From a bacterium (GTDB taxonomy: Bacteria; Zhuqueibacterota; QNDG01; DSAB01), in NCBI GenBank assembly GCA_011388275.1, contig DSAB01000003.1, positions 1 to 58,381 of the forward strand: a DNA stretch of 58,381 bases. The letters are read 5' to 3'. Below, one piece after another: positions 7,975 through 17,740 of the stretch. The notes under the pieces were generated by a model. That model did no database searches. It was not told where the DNA came from and saw only the letters and a program-made list of their open reading frames with translations. Every line of letters begins with the position of its first letter. Positions within the stretch are counted from its first letter, which is position 1. A program made the translations under genes and the position numbers.

Positions 7975-9873
7975 ATGCATCAACTTCACTGGATCGATGT
8001 TTCTGTTATCATCCTTTTCTTTCTGGCCATCTTTATCATGGCGGCCAATTACATGCGGCGTGCTGGAAAAGACACGGGACAATTTTTTCTTTCGGGACGC
8101 AATCTGCCCTGGTATATCGCCGGAACGGCCATGGTGGCAACCACCTTCGCGGCGGACACGCCTCTGGCCGTCACCGAACTCGTGGCCCGGAACGGTATCG
8201 CCGGAAACTGGCTCTGGTGGAATCTGGCTATCGGGGGCATGCTGACGGTTTTTTTCTTTTCCCGTCTCTGGCGGCGGTCGGGAATCATGACCGATGTGGA
8301 GTTTATTGAGTTCAGGTATTCGGGCAAGCCGGCTGCCGTGCTCAGGGGATTCAGAGCCCTGTATCTGGGAATTTTCATGAATGCGATTGTCATGGGCTGG
8401 GTTCACAAGGCCATGGAGAAAATTTTCCGGGTGACCTTTCCCGGAATGGACGCTTTTGTTCTGGTTGCCGGTCTGGCCTTGATCATCGGCCTGTACGCTT
8501 CCGCGGCGGGCTTGCTGGGAACTTCCCGCACCGACAGTTTTCAGTTCGTCTTCGCCATGACGGGTTGCGTAATCCTGGCGATTATCGTCATGAACCTGCC
8601 TCAGGTCGGAGGAGCGGCTGCGTTGAAAACAAGGCTGGCTCCTCAGGTTCTGAGTTTTTTACCCCGGGTGGGGAGCCTGGGCGCCGAGGGTGTCACCGGA
8701 GGCGCGTTGGCCCTGACCGCCGGCTCTTTTTTCGCCTACATCGGTCTTCAATGGTGGTCCAGCTGGTATCCCGGGGCCGACCCGGGCGGGGGCGGGTATG
8801 TGGCTCAGCGCATGATGTCGGCCAAAGATGAGAAACACAGTCTCTTTGCCACACTCTGGTTCAACATCGCGCATTACACGCTTCGTCCATGGCCATGGAT
8901 TCTCGTGGCCCTGGCCGCTCTGATTGTTCTGCCCCGGGGTGAAAGTCCGGAGGCTTTGGAACTGGAGAATCCGGCGCTTTACCGGCAAGTTGTAGAAGCC
9001 TATCCGCACGGCCGGATGAGCGAAGAAACCCTGGACGATCCCGAGGCTTTTCTGGCTTTTTATGAGAAGTATGAAAACACGGTGGACCCGGGTATCATGT
9101 ATCCCAAGCTGATGATCCGCTATCTTCCGCGAGGACTGCTCGGCCTTCTGGTGGCGGTTTTCCTGGCCGCCTATATGTCGACCATTTCCTCACAGCTCAA
9201 TTGGGGCACGTCTTATGTGATCAACGATTTTTACAGGCGTTTTCTCAGGCGAAAGGCTCCTGAAAAGCATTATGTGCGTGTCTCGCGGCTGGCCATGATC
9301 GGGATGATTCTATTTTCACTTTTTATTACGAAGTTTTTTCTCGGTACTATCTCGGGAGCCTGGGTTTTTATCATCAATGCAAGCGCGGGTATCGGAGCGG
9401 TGCTCATACTGCGATGGTTCTGGTGGCGGATCAACGCCTGGTCGGAAATCAGCGCCATGATCGTTCCGCTCGTGATTTACCCCTGGGCGGTGTATGGGTT
9501 GGGGCTTGAGCCTCCTCTGACACTCTACCCCACGGTTTTGGGCACCACGCTGATCTGGCTGACTGTGACTCTTGTCACTCCTCCGGTGAAGAGTGCGCGG
9601 CTTCATGAATTCTACAGGTGCGTCCACCCCGGGGGATGGGGATGGAGGCGGGTGGAGCGGGAAACCGGTGTGGCGGGAGACCGCGGGTTCGGCCGTTTGT
9701 TTGTGGACTGGATCTGTGGTGTTGTGTTGATCTACGCGGCTCTTTTCTCAATCGGTTCATTGCTGTTCGGAGAAGTTCTGCAGGCTCTGATCTATTCGGC
9801 AGTGGCGGTTCTGGCCGCGCTGATCATCTATCTGGATCTTCGCAAAACAGGTTTTTCGAGGGTAATGCGGTAA
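7975..9873 (+). CDS. sodium:solute symporter (SSS family)
   Basis: A 632-residue inner-membrane transporter that should couple uptake of a small solute to sodium entry. It has about 13-15 hydrophobic segments starting at residue 7, and the SSS core motif FFLSGRNLPWYIAGTAMVA at residues about 36-54. The segment GTSRTDSFQFVFAM (about residues 183-196) fits the family sodium-site helix. A soluble insertion of about 60 residues (near 325-375, acidic, with ESPEALELENP) interrupts the second half. The ATG at 7975 follows GGGAG. The next two genes encode exported glycosidases in the same direction, so a sugar or amino sugar substrate such as GlcNAc or mannose is the best guess; this rests only on context. 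Confidence 0.88.
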   Translation: MHQLHWIDVSVIILFFLAIFIMAANYMRRAGKDTGQFFLSGRNLPWYIAGTAMVATTFAADTPLAVTELVARNGIAGNWLWWNLAIGGMLTVFFFSRLWRRSGIMTDVEFIEFRYSGKPAAVLRGFRALYLGIFMNAIVMGWVHKAMEKIFRVTFPGMDAFVLVAGLALIIGLYASAAGLLGTSRTDSFQFVFAMTGCVILAIIVMNLPQVGGAAALKTRLAPQVLSFLPRVGSLGAEGVTGGALALTAGSFFAYIGLQWWSSWYPGADPGGGGYVAQRMMSAKDEKHSLFATLWFNIAHYTLRPWPWILVALAALIVLPRGESPEALELENPALYRQVVEAYPHGRMSEETLDDPEAFLAFYEKYENTVDPGIMYPKLMIRYLPRGLLGLLVAVFLAAYMSTISSQLNWGTSYVINDFYRRFLRRKAPEKHYVRVSRLAMIGMILFSLFITKFFLGTISGAWVFIINASAGIGAVLILRWFWWRINAWSEISAMIVPLVIYPWAVYGLGLEPPLTLYPTVLGTTLIWLTVTLVTPPVKSARLHEFYRCVHPGGWGWRRVERETGVAGDRGFGRLFVDWICGVVLIYAALFSIGSLLFGEVLQALIYSAVAVLAALIIYLDLRKTGFSRVMR

Positions 9874-9939
9874 CGCAATATATAAGGCCGTATTATTGTA
9901 TCTATTCGCTGTCTGGAAAAAGCATGGAAGGAGGCCGAC

Positions 9940-11985
9940 ATGAGACATTGGAACCTTTTATCCGGACTGCTGCTGATTATTTCAGCGGTTTCGGCGGGAC
10001 CGGCTTCGTGCAAAGATCTCGATTTAATGCCATGGCCCGAGCGAATCGAAATGAAAGACGGACGTTTTTATCTGGATGAGCATTTTCAGATTTCATTGGA
10101 TGGTTTCCCCTCAGAAAGACTGGCCCGGGCCGCCACACGAATTCTTCGGCGTCTTGGAGGCCGAACAGGCCTGTTTTTTCCGCAGGACCTTGTCCGGGTT
10201 GAATCCGAAGAAACCGGATCGTGTGTCGTCGCGTGCGTGCGGGCCGGAGAACTGAAACTTCATGAAGATGAATCCTATACACTACGGATTGATGAACGAT
10301 CCATCTCGATCACAGCTGAAACGGATATTGGCTGCATCAGGGCCATGGAAACCCTGCTGCAGCTGCTCGGAGCGGACACGTCGGGATATTTTTTTCCGGT
10401 GATTGTGATCGAAGACAGGCCACGTTTTCCCTGGCGGGGCCTGCTCATCGATGTGTGCCGGCATTTCATGCCTCTTGAAGTCCTGTACCGAAATATCGAT
10501 GCCATGGCGGCCGTCAAGATGAATGTGCTTCATCTTCACCTGACGGAGGATCAGGGTTTCCGGGTGGAATATAAGGGGGATCCCCGGCTCCACGAGCAGG
10601 GATCGGACGGATTTTACTATACGCATGAACAGATTCGGCATATTGTGGAATACGCCGCGGACCGGGGCATTCGTGTGCTGCCCGAATTCGACATGCCCGG
10701 TCACGTCACCAGCTGGCTCGTGGGTGTCCCGGAACTGGGCAGCCAGCCGGGCCCCTATTCGATCAGCCGCGTTTGGGGCGTTCAGGACCCCTGTCTGGAT
10801 CCGACACAGGAATTTACCTATGAATTTCTGGAAAAGTTTCTCGCGGAAATGGCCGGTCTTTTTCCCGATGAGTATGTTCATATCGGAGGCGATGAAATAA
10901 ACGGCAATCACTGGAACGCCAATCCACAGATCGTGGAATTCATGAAAAACCGGGGAATGAAAGACCACCATGAGCTTCAGCACCATTTCAACGAACGGGT
11001 TCTGGAAATACTCACACGTCTGGGAAAGAAAATGGTTGGATGGGATGAAATTTTTCATCCTGAACTTTCACCCACAATTGTTATTCAGTCCTGGCGCGGA
11101 AGAGAAGCGATGATCGAAGCGGTCCGATTGGGTTATCAGACTTTTCTTTCCAACGGATATTACATCGATCTGATTCAGTCTGTGGATTTTCACTATCAAA
11201 ATGATCCAATTCCCCCGGATTCTCCCCTTACCGATGAGGAGAAGCGTTTTATTCTGGGGGGCGAAGCCACCATGTGGGCGGAGTTCGTGTCTCCTGAAAC
11301 CATCGATTCGCGCATCTGGCCCAGGACTGCGGCTATCGCGGAACGATTTTGGTCTTCGGGAACGGTCCGGGATCTGGAAAAGATGCACCGGCGTCTGAAA
11401 ACCGTCAGTTTTCGCCTCGAAGAGCTGGGCCTTCTGCACATCAGGAACCGGCCCATGATGCTCAGGCGGCTGACCCATAATCAGGATATAGAAGCGTTGA
11501 ATGTCCTGGTGGAAGCTGTGGAGCCTCTGAAAGGGTACCAGCGGGGCACGCAGCGGCAGTATACGTCCCATTCGCCTCTGACCCGGCTTGTGGACGCGGC
11601 AGGGCCCGACGCTCCGGCCGCTCGCGAGTTCAGGAAGCTGACAGACGCTTATTTATCAAAAGCTTCCCATGATGCGGTGTTGGCCGGGCGCCTCACGGAA
11701 TGGCTGACGCTTTGGAAGGGCAATCACGGGCGGCTGAAACCTGTCATTCGGCAGGCGCCTGTATTGAAAGAGGTAGAAAGCCTGTCCCGGGATCTGTCCG
11801 TTTTGGCCGAAATCGGTCTGGAAGCATTGAAACGCATGCGTTCTGACGAAGATGATCGGTGGATTGCCAGGCAGGAAACGGTCTTACAAGCGGCCAAAGC
11901 ACCCAGGGGAGGGCTGGAATTGATGGTTGTGGATTCCGTCGAGAAGCTGGTTCGGGCGTCCGGACGCAAAGAACGCAGGAAATAA
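9940..11985 (+). CDS. beta-N-acetylhexosaminidase (GH20)
   Basis: Removes terminal beta-linked GlcNAc or GalNAc by substrate-assisted catalysis. A signal sequence (MRHWNLLSGLLLIISAVSAG) directs it out of the cytoplasm; the following Cys is in PASC, which is a poor lipobox. The order is GH20 N-terminal domain (about residues 25-160), then the catalytic barrel starting RPRFPWRGLLIDVCRHF. The catalytic pair is Asp318-Glu319 in HIGGDEINGNHW, and other barrel motifs are visible: LHLHLTEDQGFRVE, LPEFDMPGH and VIQSWRG. The C-terminal 200 residues are helical and unassigned. It lies 66 bases after the symporter and 11 bases before the beta-mannosidase, an operon that suggests breakdown of glycan cores followed by uptake. 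Confidence 0.93.
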   Translation: MRHWNLLSGLLLIISAVSAGPASCKDLDLMPWPERIEMKDGRFYLDEHFQISLDGFPSERLARAATRILRRLGGRTGLFFPQDLVRVESEETGSCVVACVRAGELKLHEDESYTLRIDERSISITAETDIGCIRAMETLLQLLGADTSGYFFPVIVIEDRPRFPWRGLLIDVCRHFMPLEVLYRNIDAMAAVKMNVLHLHLTEDQGFRVEYKGDPRLHEQGSDGFYYTHEQIRHIVEYAADRGIRVLPEFDMPGHVTSWLVGVPELGSQPGPYSISRVWGVQDPCLDPTQEFTYEFLEKFLAEMAGLFPDEYVHIGGDEINGNHWNANPQIVEFMKNRGMKDHHELQHHFNERVLEILTRLGKKMVGWDEIFHPELSPTIVIQSWRGREAMIEAVRLGYQTFLSNGYYIDLIQSVDFHYQNDPIPPDSPLTDEEKRFILGGEATMWAEFVSPETIDSRIWPRTAAIAERFWSSGTVRDLEKMHRRLKTVSFRLEELGLLHIRNRPMMLRRLTHNQDIEALNVLVEAVEPLKGYQRGTQRQYTSHSPLTRLVDAAGPDAPAAREFRKLTDAYLSKASHDAVLAGRLTEWLTLWKGNHGRLKPVIRQAPVLKEVESLSRDLSVLAEIGLEALKRMRSDEDDRWIARQETVLQAAKAPRGGLELMVVDSVEKLVRASGRKERRK

Positions 11986-11996
11986 GGGAGAGTTTC

Positions 11997-14537
11997 ATGA
12001 GAAATGCGGCGGGTCTGCTGACAGTTGTCCTCTTGTTTTCAGGCTGCGGCTTGTTTCAGGGTAAATCCGGTTCCGGGAATGCAATCTCTTTTCTTCATGA
12101 AGGATGGGAATTCAGACAGGCGGGGGGAGACCTCTGGAGACCGGCCGAAGTTCCGGGAAGCGTGCACACGGATTTAATGAACAGTGTGATCGAGGATCCG
12201 TTCTTCAGGGACAACGAAGCTTCGGTCCAATGGGTCGGAAAAACCGGCTGGGAGTACCGGCTCGAATTTGACGGACGGCCGTATGTGGACACGTATAATC
12301 ATATAGAGCTGGTATTCGAAGGACTGGATACCTATGCCCGTGTTTTTTTAAACGGCGAATCGATTCTCGATGCGGATAACATGTTCCGCGCATGGAGCAT
12401 CCGTGTCGATTCTCTGCTGCACCCGGAAGCCAATGTATTGACAGTCTCTTTCCGCTCTCCCATTATGGAAGTTCTGCCACGCATGGAATCCATGGAGTAT
12501 CAGCTGCCCGCGTCCAACGACCAGGGGGAAAAGACCAGTCCTTATACTCGAAAAGCTCCCTACCATTTCGGCTGGGACTGGGGACCCCGCCTGGTCACCA
12601 GCGGCATATGGCGGCCGGTATTTCTGCGCGGCTGGAACGATCTCATCCTGCGTGACACCCGGTTCACTCAAACCGCGCTGAATGAAAAGCAGGCCGATCT
12701 TATGGTTGGTCTCGAGGCCGAAGTCGCTGCATCGATCGAGGCTGAGTTTCGGGTGCTTGTCAACGGAAAAACCCTGACAAAGCGGGTTTTCATGCTCCAG
12801 CCGGGTATCAATGATCTTGAGTTTCCGCTTGTCATACACACACCGCGCCTCTGGTGGCCCAACGGTCTGGGAGAACCGTATCTGTATGATGTGAGAGTCG
12901 AAGTTCTGCTGTCAGGCCGAATCGCGGATGTCAGTCAACAGCGGATCGGTATCCGAACCCTGGAATTGCGCCGTGAACCGGATGAATGGGGAGAAAGTTT
13001 CGCCTTTGTGGTTAATGGAGTCCCTGTTTTCGCAAAGGGCGGGAACTGGATTCCCGCCGATAACTTTGTCAGCCGTGTGACGCGTGAACGGTATGAACAT
13101 CTGCTGAAGTCCTGCCGCGATGCTCATATGAACATGCTCAGAGTCTGGGGTGGAGGCATCTATGAGCATGATGACTTTTATGATCTGTGCGATGAGATGG
13201 GCATTCTTATCTGGCAGGACTTCATGTTCGCCTGCAGCATGGTTCCGGGAGACGAGTCCTTTCTGTCAAATGTCGAACAGGAGGCCGTTTATCAGGTCAA
13301 AAGGCTGAGAAATCATCCGTGCCTGGCCCTGTGGTGCGGCAACAACGAGGGAGAAACCGCCTGGTTTAACTGGGGCTGGAAAGAAGAGCTTCCGGCATCG
13401 GTCTGGGACGATTATCTGGCCCTTTTCCATGACCTGCTGCCGGGTGTGATCCGTGAGCACGATTTCTCGCGTGCCTACTGGCCCAGTTCACCCAGTTCCA
13501 ACTTGCTGGATGATGCCAACTCTCCGCGCATGGGAAACGCCCATTACTGGGGCGTGTGGCACGGGGCTCTTCCCTTCAGCGAGTATGAGAAACAGTTTCA
13601 CCGGTTTCAGAGCGAATACGGTTTTCAGTCTTTTCCCCTGATGCCCACAGTCGAAAAGTATACCTGGCCCGGTGATCGCGATATCGAGTCTCCGGTTATG
13701 CTGGCGCATCAGAAACATCCGCGCGGAAACGAGCTGATCCGGGAATACATGCTGCGGGATTTCCCGAAGCCCCGGGATTTCGAATCGTTTCTTTACGTCA
13801 GTCAGATTCTTCAGGCCGAGGGAATCCGTATGGGGGCGGAGCATTTCCGCCGGATCATGCCCGGCTGTATGGGCTCTCTGTACTGGCAGATCAACGATTG
13901 CTGGCCCGTAGCTTCCTGGTCATCGATCGATTATTACGGCCGATGGAAAGCACTTCATTACTACGCCCGGCGGTTTTACGCCCCCCTGCTTTTGAGCATC
14001 GAAAAAAGAAGCGACTCTCTGATTGTTCACGGAGTTTCCGACCGGCTCGAACCGGTAAAAGGTTTATTAACCGTATACAGCCTGACATTCGACGGAACTG
14101 TCGGCAGGTCCGCGGAGATCGATGTTGATCTGATGCCCGGCCAAAGTCAGGTCTGTCTGCGGCTGGATGAAGAGGAGTGGTTTACGGGGCTCGAGCGCAC
14201 GGAATCCTTTTTACGGTTTGAATTGAACAGTCCCGGGCGGGAGGCGGTATCGGCGATGTGGTACCCGCTGCCGTACAGGGAGATGAAAAGGATCGATCCG
14301 GAATTGACTGTTGAAGTGCTCAAAGCGGGAAGCACTCCGAGGCTGCGCGTCAGGACCCGATACCTGGCCAGAGGCGTGTACGTGCAGGCATCCGGTGTGA
14401 ACGGGCGTTTTTCCGATAATTTTTTTGATATGCCGCCCGGCTCGGAGAAGGTCATTCATTTTTTTCCCGCCCGTACGACGAGCAGGAAGGAGTTGTCGAA
14501 AATGCTGAGAGTCAGAAGTCTTGCGGATGCATTTTAA
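11997..14537 (+). CDS. beta-mannosidase lipoprotein (GH2)
   Basis: Hydrolyses terminal beta-1,4-mannose. The chosen ATG at 11997 has GGGAG six bases upstream and gives 846 residues; the frame is open upstream into the hexosaminidase gene but without a better start. The N-terminus is a lipoprotein signal with lipobox FSGC (Cys at about residue 18), so the enzyme is probably membrane anchored. GH2 sugar-binding, immunoglobulin-like and barrel domains follow in order. GWDWGPRLVTSGIWRPV (about 193-209) is a hallmark of the mannosidase branch. Acid/base Glu451 lies in LWCGNNEGE and the nucleophile Glu540 in FQSEYGFQSF. Together with the upstream hexosaminidase it could take apart Man-beta-1,4-GlcNAc-beta-1,4-GlcNAc. 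Confidence 0.92.
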   Translation: MRNAAGLLTVVLLFSGCGLFQGKSGSGNAISFLHEGWEFRQAGGDLWRPAEVPGSVHTDLMNSVIEDPFFRDNEASVQWVGKTGWEYRLEFDGRPYVDTYNHIELVFEGLDTYARVFLNGESILDADNMFRAWSIRVDSLLHPEANVLTVSFRSPIMEVLPRMESMEYQLPASNDQGEKTSPYTRKAPYHFGWDWGPRLVTSGIWRPVFLRGWNDLILRDTRFTQTALNEKQADLMVGLEAEVAASIEAEFRVLVNGKTLTKRVFMLQPGINDLEFPLVIHTPRLWWPNGLGEPYLYDVRVEVLLSGRIADVSQQRIGIRTLELRREPDEWGESFAFVVNGVPVFAKGGNWIPADNFVSRVTRERYEHLLKSCRDAHMNMLRVWGGGIYEHDDFYDLCDEMGILIWQDFMFACSMVPGDESFLSNVEQEAVYQVKRLRNHPCLALWCGNNEGETAWFNWGWKEELPASVWDDYLALFHDLLPGVIREHDFSRAYWPSSPSSNLLDDANSPRMGNAHYWGVWHGALPFSEYEKQFHRFQSEYGFQSFPLMPTVEKYTWPGDRDIESPVMLAHQKHPRGNELIREYMLRDFPKPRDFESFLYVSQILQAEGIRMGAEHFRRIMPGCMGSLYWQINDCWPVASWSSIDYYGRWKALHYYARRFYAPLLLSIEKRSDSLIVHGVSDRLEPVKGLLTVYSLTFDGTVGRSAEIDVDLMPGQSQVCLRLDEEEWFTGLERTESFLRFELNSPGREAVSAMWYPLPYREMKRIDPELTVEVLKAGSTPRLRVRTRYLARGVYVQASGVNGRFSDNFFDMPPGSEKVIHFFPARTTSRKELSKMLRVRSLADAF

Positions 14538-14541
14538 AAGG

Positions 14542-14569
14542 CTGTTCCGAGACCGGAATTTCGGAACAG
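14542..14569. terminator. hairpin after the glycosidase operon
   Basis: Perfect 9-bp stem (14542-14550 with 14561-14569) around a 10-base loop, starting 4 bases after the beta-mannosidase stop. There is no T-run on the plus strand, so it may only protect the mRNA end or act weakly. Confidence 0.4.
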
Positions 14570-14646
14570 AATCCGATGTCCCGAGTCCGGTCAATGGATG
14601 ATTCTTCAGGTCGGACCCTTGTATTCCGTTCTACCGCAGAACAGAC

Positions 14647-14675
14647 TTGAAATTGTGCGGCGAATTGGTTAAAAT
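14647..14675 (+). promoter_or_regulatory. sigma70-like promoter for comM
   Basis: TTGAAA at 14647-14652, 17-base spacer, TAAAAT at 14670-14675, predicting a start near 14682 and a leader of about 25 bases. The match decides against an in-frame TTG start at 14647, which would lie inside the -35 box. Confidence 0.6.
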
Positions 14676-14706
14676 CAATCATCAAACATTCGGAGATCAT
14701 CGGCCA

Positions 14707-16242
14707 ATGTTCTCAAAAATTATCAGTGCCGCTGTTCTCGGGATCGAAGGGTATGTTGTCGAAGTGGAAATTCATATGGACCAGGGGCTCCCTTCTTTTC
14801 ACACCGTCGGTCTGCCCGATGGAGCCGTGAAGGAGTCCAAGGAGCGGGTCACGGCGGCGCTGAAGAATGCCGGATTCAGCCTGCCGCGGAAGCGGATAAC
14901 AGTCAACCTGGCACCGGCGGATATCAGAAAGGAGGGTTCCGCGTTCGATCTGCCCATGGCGGTGGGCATACTGGCTGCCAGCGGGCAGATCAAGAGTCAA
15001 TATCTGGATGAAACCGTCATTTTGGGAGAGCTTTCTCTGGATGGACAGGTCAGGGCGGTTCGCGGAGGTCTGTCCATCTCTATGGCTTTGCGCCGGGAAC
15101 AATACAAACGCATGATCATTCCCGTTGAGAACGCCAAAGAAACGGCCATGGCCCAGGGCCTGGAGATCCACCCGGTCGAAACGCTTCAGGAAGCCATTGA
15201 TCTTCTGGAATCGGGAGAGGGAACTCCTTTCCATGTGGATCCGAAAGCGGTATTCAACCAGGACGGCAGGTATGGAGTGGATTTTCAGGAGGTCAAGGGC
15301 CAGGAGCATGTAAAGCGGGCGCTCGAAGTGGCGGCAGCAGGCGGGCACAATGTGTTGATGATCGGTCCTCCCGGTTCCGGGAAAACCATGCTGGCCAAGC
15401 GGATTCCAACCATACTTCCCGAGATGACGCTCGAAGAGGCCCTGGAGACCACGCAGATCCATTCGGTCAGCGGATTATTGCCGCCCGATACGGCTCTGGT
15501 CGTGACTCGGCCTTTCCGCTCGCCGCACCACACCATTTCCGACGCGGGGCTGATCGGCGGGGGTCAGGTGCCCAAACCCGGAGAGGTCAGCCTGGCTCAT
15601 TACGGGGTTTTGTTTCTCGACGAATTGCCGGAGTTCAGAAAAAACGTTCTGGAAGTTCTCAGGCAGCCCATGGAGGACGGCCGGGTGACGATTTCCAGGG
15701 CCGCTCTGGCCATCACTTTTCCGGCGGCCTTTATGCTGGTATCGGCCATGAACCCGTGTCCCTGCGGTTATTTTTCCAGCCCAACGCATGAATGTGCCTG
15801 CACGCTGCAACAGGTGCAAAGGTACCGGGCACGTATTTCGGGCCCCCTGATGGACCGGATCGATCTTCATGTCGACGTGCCGGCTGTAAAGTTTCGTGAA
15901 CTCAGCGAGGAACGCTGGGGGGATACTTCAGAAACGATTCGTTCCAGGGTCAGGGTTTCGCGTGACAGGCAGCTGCACCGTTTCAGGGGGACGGGCCTGT
16001 ATTGCAATGCCCATATGGGGTCACGGGAGATTCGGCGGTTTTGCCGGATCGATGAGTCCTGTGATGCGCTTCTGGGCAAAGCAATCGGAAGGCTGGGACT
16101 TTCAGCCAGGGCTTATGACCGTATTCTGAAGGTCGGCCGGACCATCGCCGATCTGGAAAATGCGGACACCATTCAGTCTCATCATATCAGTGAGGCGATT
16201 CAATATCGAAGCATGGACCGGGATTTTTCCCGGCAGATGTGA
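14707..16242 (+). CDS. comM: ComM/YifB family AAA+ helicase (Mg-chelatase-like)
   Basis: A 511-residue cytoplasmic ATPase of the ComM/YifB family, which promotes branch migration during natural transformation in characterised bacteria. The N-terminal domain (residues 1-165) carries [17 protein letters not shown] and [15 protein letters not shown]. Walker A is GPPGSGKT (220-227, Lys226) and Walker B is [12 protein letters not shown] cysteine-containing loop, [19 protein letters not shown], matches the family zinc-finger-like insertion, and a C-terminal lid ends the protein. The ATG at 14707 has GGAG eleven bases ahead; length matches the family. No other competence gene is nearby apart from a lone prepilin at 54239. 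The gene has its own promoter and is followed by the structured RNA candidate. Confidence 0.93.
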   Translation: MFSKIISAAVLGIEGYVVEVEIHMDQGLPSFHTVGLPDGAVKESKERVTAALKNAGFSLPRKRITVNLAPADIRKEGSAFDLPMAVGILAASGQIKSQYLDETVILGELSLDGQVRAVRGGLSISMALRREQYKRMIIPVENAKETAMAQGLEIHPVETLQEAIDLLESGEGTPFHVDPKAVFNQDGRYGVDFQEVKGQEHVKRALEVAAAGGHNVLMIGPPGSGKTMLAKRIPTILPEMTLEEALETTQIHSVSGLLPPDTALVVTRPFRSPHHTISDAGLIGGGQVPKPGEVSLAHYGVLFLDELPEFRKNVLEVLRQPMEDGRVTISRAALAITFPAAFMLVSAMNPCPCGYFSSPTHECACTLQQVQRYRARISGPLMDRIDLHVDVPAVKFRELSEERWGDTSETIRSRVRVSRDRQLHRFRGTGLYCNAHMGSREIRRFCRIDESCDALLGKAIGRLGLSARAYDRILKVGRTIADLENADTIQSHHISEAIQYRSMDRDFSRQM

Positions 16243-16288
16243 GACAGGAACCGGTTAATGCGGGAGGGAAGAGTCAGGCAATAAAAAA

Positions 16289-16456
16289 CCCTGCAATGCA
16301 ACCCCGTCTATAAAGAACCGTGTATGGACACGGTGGGTACCCTCCTGAACGTTTTTTACGTCCACTCAAAGGAGGCATGTAATACGCGCTCAGAGTCGGG
16401 TTCCCTATGATAATATTGATGGCTCTTTATAGTCACGCAAGGCTACCATTGCAGGG
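16289..16456 (+). ncRNA. rod-shaped structured RNA candidate (6S-like or leader RNA)
   Basis: The 258-base gap between comM and the P1 peptidase folds by eye into a long rod. A perfect 10-bp closing helix joins CCCTGCAATG (16289-16298) with CATTGCAGGG (16447-16456). After an internal loop, a perfect 9-bp helix joins 16308-16316 with 16424-16432. Inside it lie a 7-bp hairpin with loop ATGG (16317-16334), then a helix with one mismatch (16335-16342 with 16398-16405) that continues, with bulges, as 16343-16351 with 16387-16394. The near 170-base rod with a closing helix and central bubble resembles 6S RNA, the RNA polymerase decoy. No primary-sequence hallmark confirms this, and no clear promoter or terminator is seen. 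A leader RNA controlling the peptidase is the alternative: the closing helix lies just before an in-frame ATG at 16460. Confidence 0.45.
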
Positions 16457-16501
16457 ACTATGATTTCATTTTCACATCTAATTTGGAGATTTTGCCGTTC
16501 A

Positions 16502-17707
16502 ATGTCAAGAGAAAAAAACACAGTAAAAAGTTGGAGCCTTTTCGGGCTTCTTGTTATGTGCATGCTTGCCTCTTTTCTTCAGGCCGAAGAGAGAGGCAGG
16601 GCGCGTGACCGGGGAATCGTGACCGGCATTCTGGACACGGGACCGCTCAACGCGATCACCGACGTCGAGGGTGTCCGGGTCGGACATCGAACGCTGATCA
16701 GAGGCGATTCGGTTCGCACCGGAGTGACGGTAATTCTTCCCCATGAGGGAAACCTGTTCCGTGACAAAGTTCCGGCCGCGGTGTATGTGGCCAATGGTTT
16801 CGGAAAACTGGCTGGGTCCACTCAGATTCAGGAACTGGGGGAGATCGAAACTCCCATCGCGCTGACCAATACTCTGAGTGTCAGCACCGGAGTTCGGGCT
16901 CTGGTGGAGTATACCCTTCGCATGAAGGGAAATGAGGGTGTCCGGTCAGTGAACGCCGTTGTGGGTGAGACCAACGATGGATGGCTGAATGACATTCGGG
17001 GCATGCATGTCAGGCCGTCTGATTTTTTGGAAGCGATAAGATCGGCGGGTTCAGGGCCGGTTGAAGAGGGCAGTGTGGGTGCCGGAACCGGAACCCGGTG
17101 TCTTGGGTTTAAAGGGGGCATCGGAACCGCGTCGCGCCGGCTTCCCGAAGAACTGGGAGGATGGACGGTAGGGGTGCTGGTGCAGACCAATTTTGGCGGT
17201 ATACTGACCATCAATGGAGCACCGGTAGGTCGGGAACTAAACAACCATTATCTCAGCGCATTCAGATCCGGGAATGGTTCCTGCATGATTGTCGTGGCTA
17301 CAGATGCTCCGCTTTTAAGCCGCCAGCTCACGCGGCTGGCTTCACGGGCCGTTTTGGGAATGGTCCGGTGCGGCGGTTTCTGCAGCAACGGCAGCGGTGA
17401 CTATGTGATCGCCTTTTCCACTAACAAGGCGTGCCGTATCGGTCCGGCAAGCGGCATCCGACACTATCGGGAATTGACCAATGATGCCATGACTCCTCTT
17501 TTTCTGGCCGTGGTCGAAGCCACGGAAGAAGCGATACTCAATTCTCTTTTTCAGGCGACCGACGTAACCGGAGTCGATGGACATGTGTCCAGGGCGCTTC
17601 CTGTTGAAGAAACTCTCGAGATTTGCCGGCGTTACGGAGTTTTGAACTGGGATAAGGTGCTTCCCGGTCTGCGGAGAGGCAAACTTTCAAAAGAATCGCG
17701 GCAATAA
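16502..17707 (+). CDS. exported P1 family (DmpA-like) aminopeptidase
   Basis: A self-processing N-terminal-nucleophile peptidase; known relatives release N-terminal residues or cleave beta-alanyl peptides. With the ATG at 16502 the protein has 401 residues and a Sec signal peptide ending near LASFLQA. An in-frame ATG at 16460 would add 14 residues; its AGGGA is only two bases away, so 16502 is preferred although its GGAG is 13 bases off. Family motifs: GPLNAITDVEGVRVGHRT near the mature N-terminus, then VVGETNDGWLNDI and GSVGAGTGTRCLGFKGGIG. Autocleavage is predicted between Gly259 and Ser260 in GNGSCMIVVATDAPL, which frees Ser260 as nucleophile. It is followed after 33 bases by nfeD; a separate unit is possible. 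Confidence 0.88.
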   Translation: MSREKNTVKSWSLFGLLVMCMLASFLQAEERGRARDRGIVTGILDTGPLNAITDVEGVRVGHRTLIRGDSVRTGVTVILPHEGNLFRDKVPAAVYVANGFGKLAGSTQIQELGEIETPIALTNTLSVSTGVRALVEYTLRMKGNEGVRSVNAVVGETNDGWLNDIRGMHVRPSDFLEAIRSAGSGPVEEGSVGAGTGTRCLGFKGGIGTASRRLPEELGGWTVGVLVQTNFGGILTINGAPVGRELNNHYLSAFRSGNGSCMIVVATDAPLLSRQLTRLASRAVLGMVRCGGFCSNGSGDYVIAFSTNKACRIGPASGIRHYRELTNDAMTPLFLAVVEATEEAILNSLFQATDVTGVDGHVSRALPVEETLEICRRYGVLNWDKVLPGLRRGKLSKESRQ

Positions 17708-17740
17708 ACAAGAACTCTTATAAAAATAAAGGATGCCGTC

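Noticed and set aside
14647-14706. Upstream TTG start for comM
   Set aside because: The TTG is the -35 box of a good promoter, and family length fits the ATG at 14707.
14713-15462. A 249-codon minus-strand frame
   Set aside because: Antisense to the well-supported comM gene; no recognisable protein.
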